From Alkalimonas collagenimarina (lineage in GTDB: Bacteria > Pseudomonadota > Gammaproteobacteria > Enterobacterales > Alteromonadaceae): DNA of 64,000 bases. Numbering within the stretch: position 1 is the stretch's first letter; each line of letters starts with the position of its first letter. Shown in pieces: positions 28,170 to 36,891 of this stretch. The translations under genes were made by a program, and so were the position numbers. The DNA is taken from assembly GCF_030717845.1 (NCBI RefSeq), contig NZ_JAUZVZ010000008.1:62001-126000 (forward strand), written 5' to 3'. Below the pieces are notes generated by a model. That model made no database searches, was not told where the DNA came from, and worked only from the letters and a program-made list of their open reading frames with translations.

Positions 28170-30500
28170 ATGACACTGCCAACCTACGATCACAGGCATC
28201 TGCCCGTACTTAACAAAGGTCTGAGTCACCGACCTTGGTTTGGTGCTTTGGTCTACCTCGCTTTTGGTGTTTTTTGGATCAGCAGTAGTGACTTTCTGCT
28301 CGGAGCCATTGTTACCGATCCTGAATTGTACAGCCAATATCAAACCTACAAAGGGTGGATGTACGTTGCTTTTACGGCGTTACTGGCTTGGGTGTTATTG
28401 TGGCAGCGGACTCGTGCTGAGAAAGAGTCTAATCAGATACGTAGTTTGTTTAGCCTGACATTCGAACTGGCGAATGTAGGCATTGCACATGTAAGTAAAG
28501 ATGGCCAATGGCTGCGCTGCAACGCCCGGTTATGTCAGATGTTTGGTTACAGTGAAATTGAGATGCAACAGATGACATTTCAGGATATTACCCACCCTGA
28601 TGATTTGAACAAAGATCTGACGCAGATGGAGCAATTAGGCAATGGCATCCGACGTGAATACAACATGGAAAAACGCTATCGGCATAAAGAAGGACATTAC
28701 ATCTGGACTCGATTGTATGTCCGGGCGGTAGATGCTTCTCAGTTTGGGGAGCTGTTTTTTATTTCTATCATCGAAGACATTCAAAGCATCAAAGAAACCG
28801 AAACTGCATTGCGTGAAACCAATATGAAGTTCAGTGCCTTGCTGGATAGTGGTGCAGACATATCGGTGCAGGGCTATGAGGCCGATGGCACAACCTTCTA
28901 TTGGAACAAAGCCAGCGAGCGCATTTATGGTTATCGTGCTGATGAAGCGATTGGCCGAAACCTACTGGATCTAATCATTCCTGAACCAATGCATGCAGTA
29001 GTGACTAGCGGTGTGAAAGCCATGGTTGAAAGTGGCCAACCGATCCCATCAGCAGAATTGGTACTCAAACGAAAAAACCAACAACCGGTCACGGTATTTT
29101 CATCGCATACGCTGATTGATTTACCCGGGAAAAAACCACAGTTTTTTTGCATTGACATTGATTTAACCGAGCAAAAAAAGCAAGAGCAGCGAGTCGCTTA
29201 TTTGGCTGACTTTGATGCATTGACAGATTTACCAAACCGGCAGTCTTTTGTGAAGCGGCTTAGCCAGGTATTAGAGCGCTCCAGTCGCCGACCACAGTTA
29301 GTGGCTGTCATTGTGCTGGATGTCGATCATTTCAAAAATATTAATGATAGTTATGGCCATGCTATTGGCGATGAACTGTTGCAGCAAGTGAGTCAAGCGC
29401 TGGGAAGATTGTTGCGGCCATCTGATTATTTAGCCCGACTTGGTGGGGATGAGTTTGCAGCTTTAATCGAAGGGATAGAGCAACCGGAGGATGCAGCCAG
29501 AGTTGCAGATAAACTGCTGAATTGTATTCATCGTGTCTGGACATTAAGCAATGGTGTGGATGTGAAATTGAGTGCTAGTGCGGGGATCAGTTTATTTCCC
29601 TTGCATGAGCAGACTGCCGATAGCTTGCTTCAGGGTGCAGACTCAGCCCTGTACAAAGCCAAAAGTGAAGGCCGTAATACCAGCGCCTATTACTCTGATG
29701 GCATGACCCAAAGTGCACGGGAACGTTTGACACTAGAGTCTCGTTTACGCAATGCTATCGTTGAGCAGCAGTTGTCATTGCACTATCAACCGCAAATTGA
29801 TTTATCGAGTGGTCGTATTGTTGGGGCCGAAGCCTTATTGCGCTGGTATGATCCTGATGAAGGCTTCATCGCTCCAAGTCGCTTTATCCCTATTGCTGAA
29901 AGCAGCGGCTTGATCCATGAAATCGGCCTCTGGGTGATCGAGCAAAGCTGTCGCCAAGGGGTGTTATGGTTGCAGGAAGGGCTTCCTCCGCTGATTATCG
30001 CTGTCAACGTATCGGCGCATCAGTTTCAGCGCAACGAATTGCAGCAGCAGATCGCGGACACCTTGTTAAGCTCGGGCTTTCCAGCGGAGCAGTTGGAGTT
30101 GGAGATGACGGAAAGCGCTTTAATGACCCAGCATGAGCGAGCGGTCGGTATGCTTTCCAGCTTAAAAGCACTAGGTATTCGGTTAGCCATTGATGACTTT
30201 GGTACCGGGTATTCTTCGTTAGCTTACCTAAAGTCCTTTCCCATCGATGTACTAAAAATTGATAAAAGCTTTATTGATCAATTGCCCGAGCACCAGCAAG
30301 ATGCTGAAATTTGCAAGGCTATCGTTACCCTGGCCCATACCTTAGGTTTCGATGTTTTGGCCGAAGGTGTTGAGTTAGCTGCTCAGCAGCTTTACTTGCA
30401 GCAGATTGGTTGCGATTGTTATCAGGGCTATTACTATTCAAAACCACTGCCTGCCAGTGAGTTTTCTGAGCTTCTAAAGCGAGTGGGACTCAGCGATTAG
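28170..30500 (+). CDS. PAS-GGDEF-EAL cyclic-di-GMP enzyme
   Basis: A 776-residue inner-membrane sensor. Two membrane helices (about residues 18-40 and 60-78) are followed by PAS/PAC domains (about 95-215 and 220-340), a GGDEF domain with RLGGDEFAALI (about 415) and an EAL domain. The EAL part has the EALLRW signature and the metal/catalytic IDDFGTGYSSLAYLKSFP block, so phosphodiesterase activity is expected; GGDEF also looks intact. ATG 28170 follows AAGGGA at 9 bases; a TTG at 28125 is a longer option. It converges on the propeller-GGDEF gene with 9 bases between stops. Confidence 0.92.
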   Translation: MTLPTYDHRHLPVLNKGLSHRPWFGALVYLAFGVFWISSSDFLLGAIVTDPELYSQYQTYKGWMYVAFTALLAWVLLWQRTRAEKESNQIRSLFSLTFELANVGIAHVSKDGQWLRCNARLCQMFGYSEIEMQQMTFQDITHPDDLNKDLTQMEQLGNGIRREYNMEKRYRHKEGHYIWTRLYVRAVDASQFGELFFISIIEDIQSIKETETALRETNMKFSALLDSGADISVQGYEADGTTFYWNKASERIYGYRADEAIGRNLLDLIIPEPMHAVVTSGVKAMVESGQPIPSAELVLKRKNQQPVTVFSSHTLIDLPGKKPQFFCIDIDLTEQKKQEQRVAYLADFDALTDLPNRQSFVKRLSQVLERSSRRPQLVAVIVLDVDHFKNINDSYGHAIGDELLQQVSQALGRLLRPSDYLARLGGDEFAALIEGIEQPEDAARVADKLLNCIHRVWTLSNGVDVKLSASAGISLFPLHEQTADSLLQGADSALYKAKSEGRNTSAYYSDGMTQSARERLTLESRLRNAIVEQQLSLHYQPQIDLSSGRIVGAEALLRWYDPDEGFIAPSRFIPIAESSGLIHEIGLWVIEQSCRQGVLWLQEGLPPLIIAVNVSAHQFQRNELQQQIADTLLSSGFPAEQLELEMTESALMTQHERAVGMLSSLKALGIRLAIDDFGTGYSSLAYLKSFPIDVLKIDKSFIDQLPEHQQDAEICKAIVTLAHTLGFDVLAEGVELAAQQLYLQQIGCDCYQGYYYSKPLPASEFSELLKRVGLSD

Positions 30501-30509
30501 TGTTCGCAG

Positions 30510-33482
30510 TTAAGTCCCGGCTACACTCACCTGATCACGGCCTTGGTCTTTCGCCTGATACAAGGCTTTATCGGCTTGACTGAGTAAGGTCTCAGGCTGC
30601 TCACAATGCATACTATCGGCGACACCAATGCTGATGGTAATTTGTAAGTCAGCGGCTACATCGCTAAAATCGAGCTGCCGGATTTGGGCACGCAGTCGGT
30701 CGCAGAATTGCATGACCTCAGGCAGCCCCGTTTCCGGCAATAACAAGGCAAACTCTTCACCGCCCCAACGAGAAACGATATCGGTATCTCTGCACTGCTC
30801 TTGCAGAGAAGCGGCCACGCGAATGAGCACCTGATCTCCTACCGCATGCGACCAGTTATCGTTGACGCGCTTGAAATGATCAAGATCGATCAACACCAAA
30901 CAAAGTGGGTGCTGATGCCGTTTAGCACGTTTAAACTCCTGACTCAGTGCTTCATCAAATACCCGACGGTTGGCGAGTCCAGTCAGAGAGTCCTGCCGTG
31001 CTTGACGGGCAAAGGCCTCGGATTGAATGCGTAGCTGCTCGACCAATAAGGACTTCTCATGATTGCTTTGCTGCAAATGGTCAGCTTTCAGTTGCAGCTC
31101 AATGGTTTTCTCTGCCACTTGTTGTTGCAGACGAGTGGCAGCTTGCTGCAAGCTGTACAGGCGCCAGCGCACTAAACCTATCACAGCAAGTACACCGAAC
31201 AATACAACAGTGAACCAGAATCCGGTTCGCTGCCACAAGTAAGGGGCAATATGAATGGCCAGCATTGCCGGTTGTGGGCTCCATTCGCCATTAGGATAGG
31301 CTGCAATGACTTCAAAAGTATACTGCCCGGGTGGAAGGTTGGTAAGCTCGGTATAGGGCTGATTACCGCGCTCTATCCAGTCTTGGTCAAAGCCTTGAAG
31401 TCGAGTGCGATAACGGATGTGCTGCGACATAACATAGGCTAAACCAGCGTAGTGGAGCTCAATACGTTGGGTGCCAGCAGGTAGTGATTGCAGAGCTTCT
31501 TTCGTGCTGGTTTCCCCATCGACTCGAATATCTTCAATGACAATGGGTGGGATAAAGTCACTGAAGCTGCCCAGTGTACTTGGTTGGGTTCTGATGGCGC
31601 CACCAGCGGTAGCCACCCACACGGAGCCATCAGGGTGCAAAGTAGCGGCGGGGTTGGAACCGCCGTTCGCTTGAGCACTATGCATCCCATCAGCTTCATT
31701 GTAGTGTTCCGGTGCCAGATGAGTGATACTGCCATCCAACAGTGCATTGGCATCAGCCAGAGCGAAGCGCAGCATGCCACGGTTACTGGTTAACCATAGG
31801 TGCTCTTGTTGATCCAGCACCACTTGAAAATATTTATCGAAGGGTAAGCCAGCCTGGCGGCCGATGATCGCAAGCTGACCGCTGTTTTGATCATAGCGAA
31901 CTAACCCCCGGTCTGTTGCCATCCAAAGATGGTGCTGAACTTCTAAAAAACCAAAGGCGAATTCAGCTTCATCCTGTTGTTGCAAGTCAACCGTGGTGAA
32001 GCCATCATTGTGGCGGTAGGCGACTCCTGAACCAGTGCCGACCCAAATGCGCTGATCTGCGGTTTGATACAGTGCCATGATATAGTTACCTGGCAATCCT
32101 GAGTCCACATCAAATTGCTCCATACTGCCTTGATACCACCGATTCAGACCGCGTGAGGTACCTATCCACAAGCTACCGTCGTCCGCAGGCAAAATAGCTC
32201 TGACCTCATTGGTCCACAAGCCCTGCTCCCGGGTAAATTGCTGGGTTTCACCTGTGGCATCAACACTAAATAAACCATGAGCATAACTGCCAAACCATAA
32301 GGTGCCACTGGCATCTTGCGCTAAACTAAGAATGGACTCACGGAGCAGCGGTAATGAGTGCTCAAATGGTTTGGCGCGGTAATTGTCAATACGATCAACT
32401 CCCCGGCTGGTACCTACCAGTACAGATCCATCCGCCAGGGGCAACACGGCCCGGACAAAATCATCGGCTAAACCATGTTCATGATTGAAAGAGCTAAACG
32501 GCGCGTGACGCAATCGGAACAATCCGCCATTGGTGCCTACCCATAGGCTTCCTTGCTGATCTTTAAGTAATGACAAAATTCGATTATTGGGTTTGCCAGT
32601 ATCTGTGCCTAACGCTTCTACTCCGGACTGATTGAAGCGAAATAAACCATCGCTGACGGTACCAATCCAGAGCTGGTCGTCATCCACTAACAGCGCCGAG
32701 GAGGCCATAGTGAGCGTGTTATCAAGTAAGTGAAAGCCGTGTTGTTTATCTCCGATAAACACACCTTGCTCAGTGCCGACGACCACTTGATCTTGGTAAG
32801 CCATCGCAATGCTGAACACTGGGCCTTCAGGCAGGCCATGCTCCGCCGAAACGTGCTGCACTAGATCATGCTTTATGAAAAACAGTCCTTCGGCGGTTCC
32901 AACCCAGATAGTGCCAGTGTTATCTTCGGCAAGGCTAAACATTGCTTCATTACTCAACCCGGGCTTTGCACTGGTGATCCGATAACGCTGACCATCGGGC
33001 TCTTGCCGCCAAAGGCCGGCGCCTTCAGTCGCTAGCCAAATACGCCCTTGACTATCCTCAAGTACTGATCGGATTAAAGCGCCAGCCACTGGATAGGGTT
33101 GCCAGCGTTCATTCTGCAGTGCGACCAAACCACCCCGGGAGCCACCAGCCAGCAAACGGTTATTGGCAGCAGCATGCAAAGCAAATATGCCTGAGTCGGG
33201 TAAACCAGTGGTTTCATTTCGGTCAAACACTTTAAAGCTGCGTCCGTTAAAACGCGCGATGCCTTCCCAGGTAGCAAACCAGAGGTAACCATCGTCGGTT
33301 TGAGCCATATTGTTGATGGTGTTGTGCGGTAAGCCATCCCTAGTGGTCCATTGCTCGCGAAAGTAATGCTGCAGTGAATCAGTAGGGCGTTGTGCAATGC
33401 GGTTCTGTTCGCTGTTTATTTGTGCAGTATTGCTTTGCGCTGTAGCGGTGAAAGCAAGTAAGCAAAAAACAAAAGCAATCAT
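30510..33482 (-). CDS. Two-component-regulator propeller diguanylate cyclase
   Basis: A 990-residue sensor cyclase. A signal-like N terminus (MIAFVFCLLAFTATAQS) leads to about 14 periplasmic propeller repeats of the form GxLWxGTxxGLxR (for example RIWVGTGSGV, SLWVGTNGGLFR). These are followed by a Y_Y_Y domain near 700-780, one membrane helix (WFTVVLFGVLAVIGLVRW), a coiled coil and a GGDEF domain with RWGGEEFALLL. ATG 33482 was chosen because the frame upstream runs through the ssb terminator and into ssb. This leaves no Shine-Dalgarno; an in-frame TTG at 33524 would add a basic MLKPWGFFYKAKH and make a better signal peptide. Confidence 0.88.
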   Translation of the reverse strand: MIAFVFCLLAFTATAQSNTAQINSEQNRIAQRPTDSLQHYFREQWTTRDGLPHNTINNMAQTDDGYLWFATWEGIARFNGRSFKVFDRNETTGLPDSGIFALHAAANNRLLAGGSRGGLVALQNERWQPYPVAGALIRSVLEDSQGRIWLATEGAGLWRQEPDGQRYRITSAKPGLSNEAMFSLAEDNTGTIWVGTAEGLFFIKHDLVQHVSAEHGLPEGPVFSIAMAYQDQVVVGTEQGVFIGDKQHGFHLLDNTLTMASSALLVDDDQLWIGTVSDGLFRFNQSGVEALGTDTGKPNNRILSLLKDQQGSLWVGTNGGLFRLRHAPFSSFNHEHGLADDFVRAVLPLADGSVLVGTSRGVDRIDNYRAKPFEHSLPLLRESILSLAQDASGTLWFGSYAHGLFSVDATGETQQFTREQGLWTNEVRAILPADDGSLWIGTSRGLNRWYQGSMEQFDVDSGLPGNYIMALYQTADQRIWVGTGSGVAYRHNDGFTTVDLQQQDEAEFAFGFLEVQHHLWMATDRGLVRYDQNSGQLAIIGRQAGLPFDKYFQVVLDQQEHLWLTSNRGMLRFALADANALLDGSITHLAPEHYNEADGMHSAQANGGSNPAATLHPDGSVWVATAGGAIRTQPSTLGSFSDFIPPIVIEDIRVDGETSTKEALQSLPAGTQRIELHYAGLAYVMSQHIRYRTRLQGFDQDWIERGNQPYTELTNLPPGQYTFEVIAAYPNGEWSPQPAMLAIHIAPYLWQRTGFWFTVVLFGVLAVIGLVRWRLYSLQQAATRLQQQVAEKTIELQLKADHLQQSNHEKSLLVEQLRIQSEAFARQARQDSLTGLANRRVFDEALSQEFKRAKRHQHPLCLVLIDLDHFKRVNDNWSHAVGDQVLIRVAASLQEQCRDTDIVSRWGGEEFALLLPETGLPEVMQFCDRLRAQIRQLDFSDVAADLQITISIGVADSMHCEQPETLLSQADKALYQAKDQGRDQVSVAGT

Positions 33483-33496
33483 GTGTTTTGCTTTGT

Positions 33497-33529
33497 AGAA
33501 AAAACCCCATGGCTTCAGCAATGGGGTTG
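33497..33529 (-). terminator. ssb terminator
   Basis: On the minus strand AACCCCAT and ATGGGGTT pair around a 9-base loop and are followed by a T run. It ends only about 15 bases before the ATG of the propeller cyclase, so that gene must be read through or have a promoter inside ssb. Confidence 0.8.
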
Positions 33530-33543
33530 GTATCAAGGATGCT

Positions 33544-34098
33544 TCAGAACGGGATGTCATCATCGAAGTCGATTGGTGGCTCCATAGGCGCGCGTTGTTG
33601 CGGTTGGCTATTTTGTGGTCGTTGCGCTGGCTGAGAGGACGATTGCTGGTATCCACCTTGCTGCGGCTGCTGGTAGCCAGACTGTTGTGGTTGTTGTTGA
33701 GGTGCGCGTTGCTGCATAGGGGCTTGTTGGTTTTGGCCTCCTCCCATGCCTTGACCCTCATTACGACCATCCAGCATTTGCATTTCGCTGGCGACGATTT
33801 CGGTAGTGTATCGCTCGATATTGTCTTTATCAGTCCATTTGCGGGTTTTTAGCTTACCTTCCAGATAAACTTTTGAGCCTTTTCGCAAATATTCACCGGC
33901 TATTTCCGCCAGACGTTGATAAATCACCACGCGGTGCCATTCTGTCTGTTCTTTTTGCTCACCGGTGTTTTTATCTTTCCAGCTTTCTGAGGTCGCGATA
34001 CTTAAATTAGCCACTGCGCCACCTTGAGGCATGTATCGGACTTCCGGGTCTGCACCCAGATTGCCGACTAAGATTACTTTGTTAATACCACGTGCCAT
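33544..34098 (-). CDS. ssb: Single-stranded DNA-binding protein
   Basis: SSB coats single-stranded DNA and recruits repair and replication proteins. The 184-residue product has the OB-fold ([42 protein letters not shown]), a Gln/Pro/Gly linker (about 115-175) and the acidic partner-binding tip [11 protein letters not shown] 34098 has AAGGAG 8 bases upstream. The ssb-MFS-uvrA neighbourhood is common in gammaproteobacteria, here interrupted by a PEP-CTERM gene. No LexA box was found immediately upstream. Confidence 0.97.
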   Translation of the reverse strand: MARGINKVILVGNLGADPEVRYMPQGGAVANLSIATSESWKDKNTGEQKEQTEWHRVVIYQRLAEIAGEYLRKGSKVYLEGKLKTRKWTDKDNIERYTTEIVASEMQMLDGRNEGQGMGGGQNQQAPMQQRAPQQQPQQSGYQQPQQGGYQQSSSQPAQRPQNSQPQQRAPMEPPIDFDDDIPF

Positions 34099-34255
34099 GA
34101 ATATGTCTCCTTGCGAAAGTATCGAGTCCAAACCAGCTAAGAAGCCCGAAGCAGATAAACGTCACATGGGCTGCTGGAATTAGGTATGGGCTGATGCAGA
34201 ATATAATAGCTGAGAGTATACCATGCCAGCAGGGCATTCAAGAGTGATTCGCTGT

Positions 34256-34288
34256 AAAAAAGAGACAGCCATTGGCTGTCTCTTTTTT
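34256..34288. terminator. Bidirectional-looking terminator after PEP-CTERM gene
   Basis: AAAAAA-GAGACAGCC-ATT-GGCTGTCTC-TTTTTT, a perfect 9-base stem with T runs on both strands. On the minus strand it ends the transcript of the PEP-CTERM gene 28 bases after its stop. Confidence 0.9.
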
Positions 34289-34315
34289 ACTACATTAGAT
34301 GTACTGAAAGGAGCA

Positions 34316-35140
34316 TCAGCTCTGCTTACGGCGGCGGGCATAGGCGCCCATTCCGAGCAGCGATAAACCAAACAGTGCCAGAGTGCCTGGCTCTGGAACA
34401 GGCCGTACATCAATAGTGGCCGTGGTATAAATGGTACTGACGCCATCTTCCTGAGTCCAGATGCGAATCACATCCACCTCCCCGTCTCCGAAGTCCCAGG
34501 TATCGAAAATAAAACCGGTTAACCCAGGGCCAGCCTGAAAACCAAAGCTAAAGGTATAGATATAACCATCGATGGTGAAATCAAAGGCCCCGGCTAAAAT
34601 CTCGGTGGTGAATACGTCATCACAGTCAGTCGCATTGCCTCCCGGGAAAGGATCATCACAAGGAGTTGAGTTTAAGGTTTCGTAAAAGGCCAGATTATTG
34701 ATCTGTTCAATTGGTGTTGGTGCGATCATGTTAGTGTCTGGATCAAACAGGTTGAAAATACCGGAAACCTGCACAAAGTTCATCCAGCCGCCAGCGGCCT
34801 GAAGCACAAAATTGGAGTGACTGAAAGAACCGACAACTTGTGGGCCAGCACCAACCTGTATGGAACCTAAGCCAAAGGGATCATGTTGGATCTCTAAGCC
34901 ACTGGGATTGGTATTTGCTGGAGTCCCCCAGTTAATATTCAGGAAATCACCTGACAAGCCATCTGCATTGGAATAGGTTATACCGCAGGTACCACCGCCA
35001 TCACAGGTAGCAGAACCATCTACAAAGCCGCCACCAGCGGTGAAATCAAAGTTAGAAATAGGTACTGCAAAAGTGTGAGCTGACAACAAGCAGGCAGCAC
35101 CTGCTAACAGTTTTAAGGTTGTTTTAAATTTGGTCGTCAT
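34316..35140 (-). CDS. PEP-CTERM sorting domain protein
   Basis: A 274-residue exported protein. Signal peptide (MTTKFKTTLKLLAGAACLLSA, cleavage near HTFA), then a Gly/Asp/Asn-rich beta region with two Cys pairs (TCDGGGTC and PCDDPFPGGNATDC), and a C-terminal VPEPGTLALFGLSLLGMGA followed by YARRRKQS. This is a textbook PEP-CTERM with intact PEP. I chose ATG 35140, nine bases after AAGG; the ATG at 35149 abuts the ribosome site. A sigma-54 promoter is at 35191-35206. It sits between ssb and yajR, probably a late insertion into that neighbourhood. Confidence 0.92.
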   Translation of the reverse strand: MTTKFKTTLKLLAGAACLLSAHTFAVPISNFDFTAGGGFVDGSATCDGGGTCGITYSNADGLSGDFLNINWGTPANTNPSGLEIQHDPFGLGSIQVGAGPQVVGSFSHSNFVLQAAGGWMNFVQVSGIFNLFDPDTNMIAPTPIEQINNLAFYETLNSTPCDDPFPGGNATDCDDVFTTEILAGAFDFTIDGYIYTFSFGFQAGPGLTGFIFDTWDFGDGEVDVIRIWTQEDGVSTIYTTATIDVRPVPEPGTLALFGLSLLGMGAYARRRKQS

Positions 35141-35190
35141 CGTTGTCATCCTTCTAAAGTTGGGCGTCATGCCCGGACAATTTTAGAAAG

Positions 35191-35206
35191 TGCATAGAAA
35201 ATGCCA
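35191..35206 (-). promoter_or_regulatory. Sigma-54 promoter of the second PEP-CTERM gene
   Basis: On the minus strand the site reads TGGCATTTTCTATGCA, with exact GG-N10-GC spacing; the -12 element has ATGCA in place of TTGCA. Predicted start near 35180, 40 bases before the ATG. An A-rich element (35218-35235) also seen upstream of the first PEP-CTERM promoter lies just upstream. Confidence 0.6.
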
Positions 35207-35295
35207 GTTTTACGATTGTTTTTTTTTCAGCACCTTATGGTGATTCGTACATGGAAGCCGTTATGAATTGTAAAAATAATTGACGTTATTTATGT

Positions 35296-36645
35296 CTAAG
35301 ATAAGGCTTTGAGTTGCTGGTAATCAAACAGGCCAGCTTCGACTTTCAGATAACAGCGCCGCTCGGTCAGCACTAAGGTTGCTTCCAAAACCCCGGGCAA
35401 CTGAGCGATGTGTTCAAGCAGAGTTTGTGATTCTTCCTCTGTCTTTTCTGTTAAATCAATACTTAGTCGCTCAGATTTACCCGGTAGCTGCATTCCCAAC
35501 GTTAAGAGTAACCAGCCAAGCGTTGCCAGTGCACTCAGCACAAAAACAGCCTGCAAGCCAAACCAGCTCGCTACCAGGCCGCCGGTAAGGCCGCCAAGAA
35601 AGGCACCAAAAAACTGAGCACTGGAATAGAGCCCCATAGCGGTACCCTTTTGACCAGCAGGTGCTAAGCGGGATAACAAAGCGGGTAAACTGGCTTCCAG
35701 ATAGTTAAAACCGGTGAAGAACAACAGCAGGGCCAGGCTAATACCCGGCAAATTGAGTGGTGCCAGCCAGAACAGCAAAGCAGCGAGTAGCAATAAAACC
35801 AATGCGGTACGGAAAAAGCCAACTTCTTTTCGTTTACGTACGCTAATAATGATCATTGGTACCATCAATACAAAAGAGAGCAACAACACCGGTACGTACA
35901 AACGCCAGTGCGACTCGCTGCCGAAGTCCAATTGCACCAGTTGTTGCGGTAAGGCGATAAAGAGAGCCGTCAGCATAAAGTGCAGCAGGAGAATACCCAG
36001 ATTCAACCGACTGAGTTGCGGCGAACGAACTAAAGTAGCTAATAAAGCTGGTACGGCAAGAGTTTCGCGTTGCGGTGCTTTGCTGATGGCTTTGGGCGTC
36101 AGCTGTACTGCCAGCATCGCCAGCAACGCCAGCCCGGCGGTAAACCAAAACACACCGCTTAGGCCATAACGTGCTGCAATCATTGGCCCGAGCACCATGG
36201 CTGCCGCAAAAGACAAGCCGATGCTCATACCGATAATAGCCATCACCTTGGGGCGCTGTTCTTCGCGGGTTAAATCGGCCGCTAGTGCCAGCACAGCACC
36301 AGCGATAGCCCCTGCACCCTGCAGTACCCGCCCTATAGTTACCATATAAACCGAATCGGCAAGTGCAGCCACCACCGAGCCAACGGCAAATAAAGCCAGC
36401 CCCAGTAACATCACTTTATGACGACCAATTTTATCCGACAGCCAACCCATCGGAATTTGTAGTAAGGCCTGCGTAAAGCCGTAAGCGCCAATGGCCAAAC
36501 CAATCCACAACGGCGAAAAGCCGACTAAGTCAGCACCATAAATGGCAAACACCGGCAGTAGCATAAACAGGCCGAGCATCCGGCTGGAAAAGACCAGAGC
36601 CAGTGACGTTGCTGCTTTTTTTTCGGTCGAGGTGAGTTGATGCAT
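35296..36645 (-). CDS. yajR: YajR-like MFS transporter with C-terminal YAM domain
   Basis: A 449-residue drug:proton-antiporter-type MFS protein with about 12 membrane helices and the motif A loop GWLSDKIGRHKVMLLG (about 65-80). After the last helix there is a soluble ferredoxin-like tail of about 65 residues (LLEHIAQLPGVLEATLVLTE), the YAM domain that sets YajR apart from other MFS proteins. The substrate is unknown even in E. coli. Divergent from uvrA across 246 bases. The Shine-Dalgarno before ATG 36645 is weak. Confidence 0.82.
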   Translation of the reverse strand: MHQLTSTEKKAATSLALVFSSRMLGLFMLLPVFAIYGADLVGFSPLWIGLAIGAYGFTQALLQIPMGWLSDKIGRHKVMLLGLALFAVGSVVAALADSVYMVTIGRVLQGAGAIAGAVLALAADLTREEQRPKVMAIIGMSIGLSFAAAMVLGPMIAARYGLSGVFWFTAGLALLAMLAVQLTPKAISKAPQRETLAVPALLATLVRSPQLSRLNLGILLLHFMLTALFIALPQQLVQLDFGSESHWRLYVPVLLLSFVLMVPMIIISVRKRKEVGFFRTALVLLLLAALLFWLAPLNLPGISLALLLFFTGFNYLEASLPALLSRLAPAGQKGTAMGLYSSAQFFGAFLGGLTGGLVASWFGLQAVFVLSALATLGWLLLTLGMQLPGKSERLSIDLTEKTEEESQTLLEHIAQLPGVLEATLVLTERRCYLKVEAGLFDYQQLKALS

Positions 36646-36825
36646 CCGTGTGTTCGTTGGTTATGTGAGTTTGGGCCTACAACGGCGAAGCAGTATAACA
36701 TACCGTCTTGCATCTTCGTATGTCTAGCCAGACAATCACGGTATAGAATTGATGGCCTGACAAAGAACCAAAACCAGCTTTACCGCGTTATCTACCCTTT
36801 GGTGGTTTTACCTGCTGTATAGATA

Positions 36826-36841
36826 GTGTATATTTGTACAG
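36826..36841. promoter_or_regulatory. LexA (SOS) box upstream of uvrA
   Basis: GTGTATATTTGTACAG matches the LexA consensus CTGT-N8-ACAG with one mismatch in the outer bases and the usual AT-rich core. It ends 50 bases before the uvrA ATG, the position expected for SOS control of uvrA. Confidence 0.65.
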
Positions 36842-36891
36842 TTTACAGTGGCATTATCTGGCCACTTCTCTGCTGGCAAATGGATCTGATC

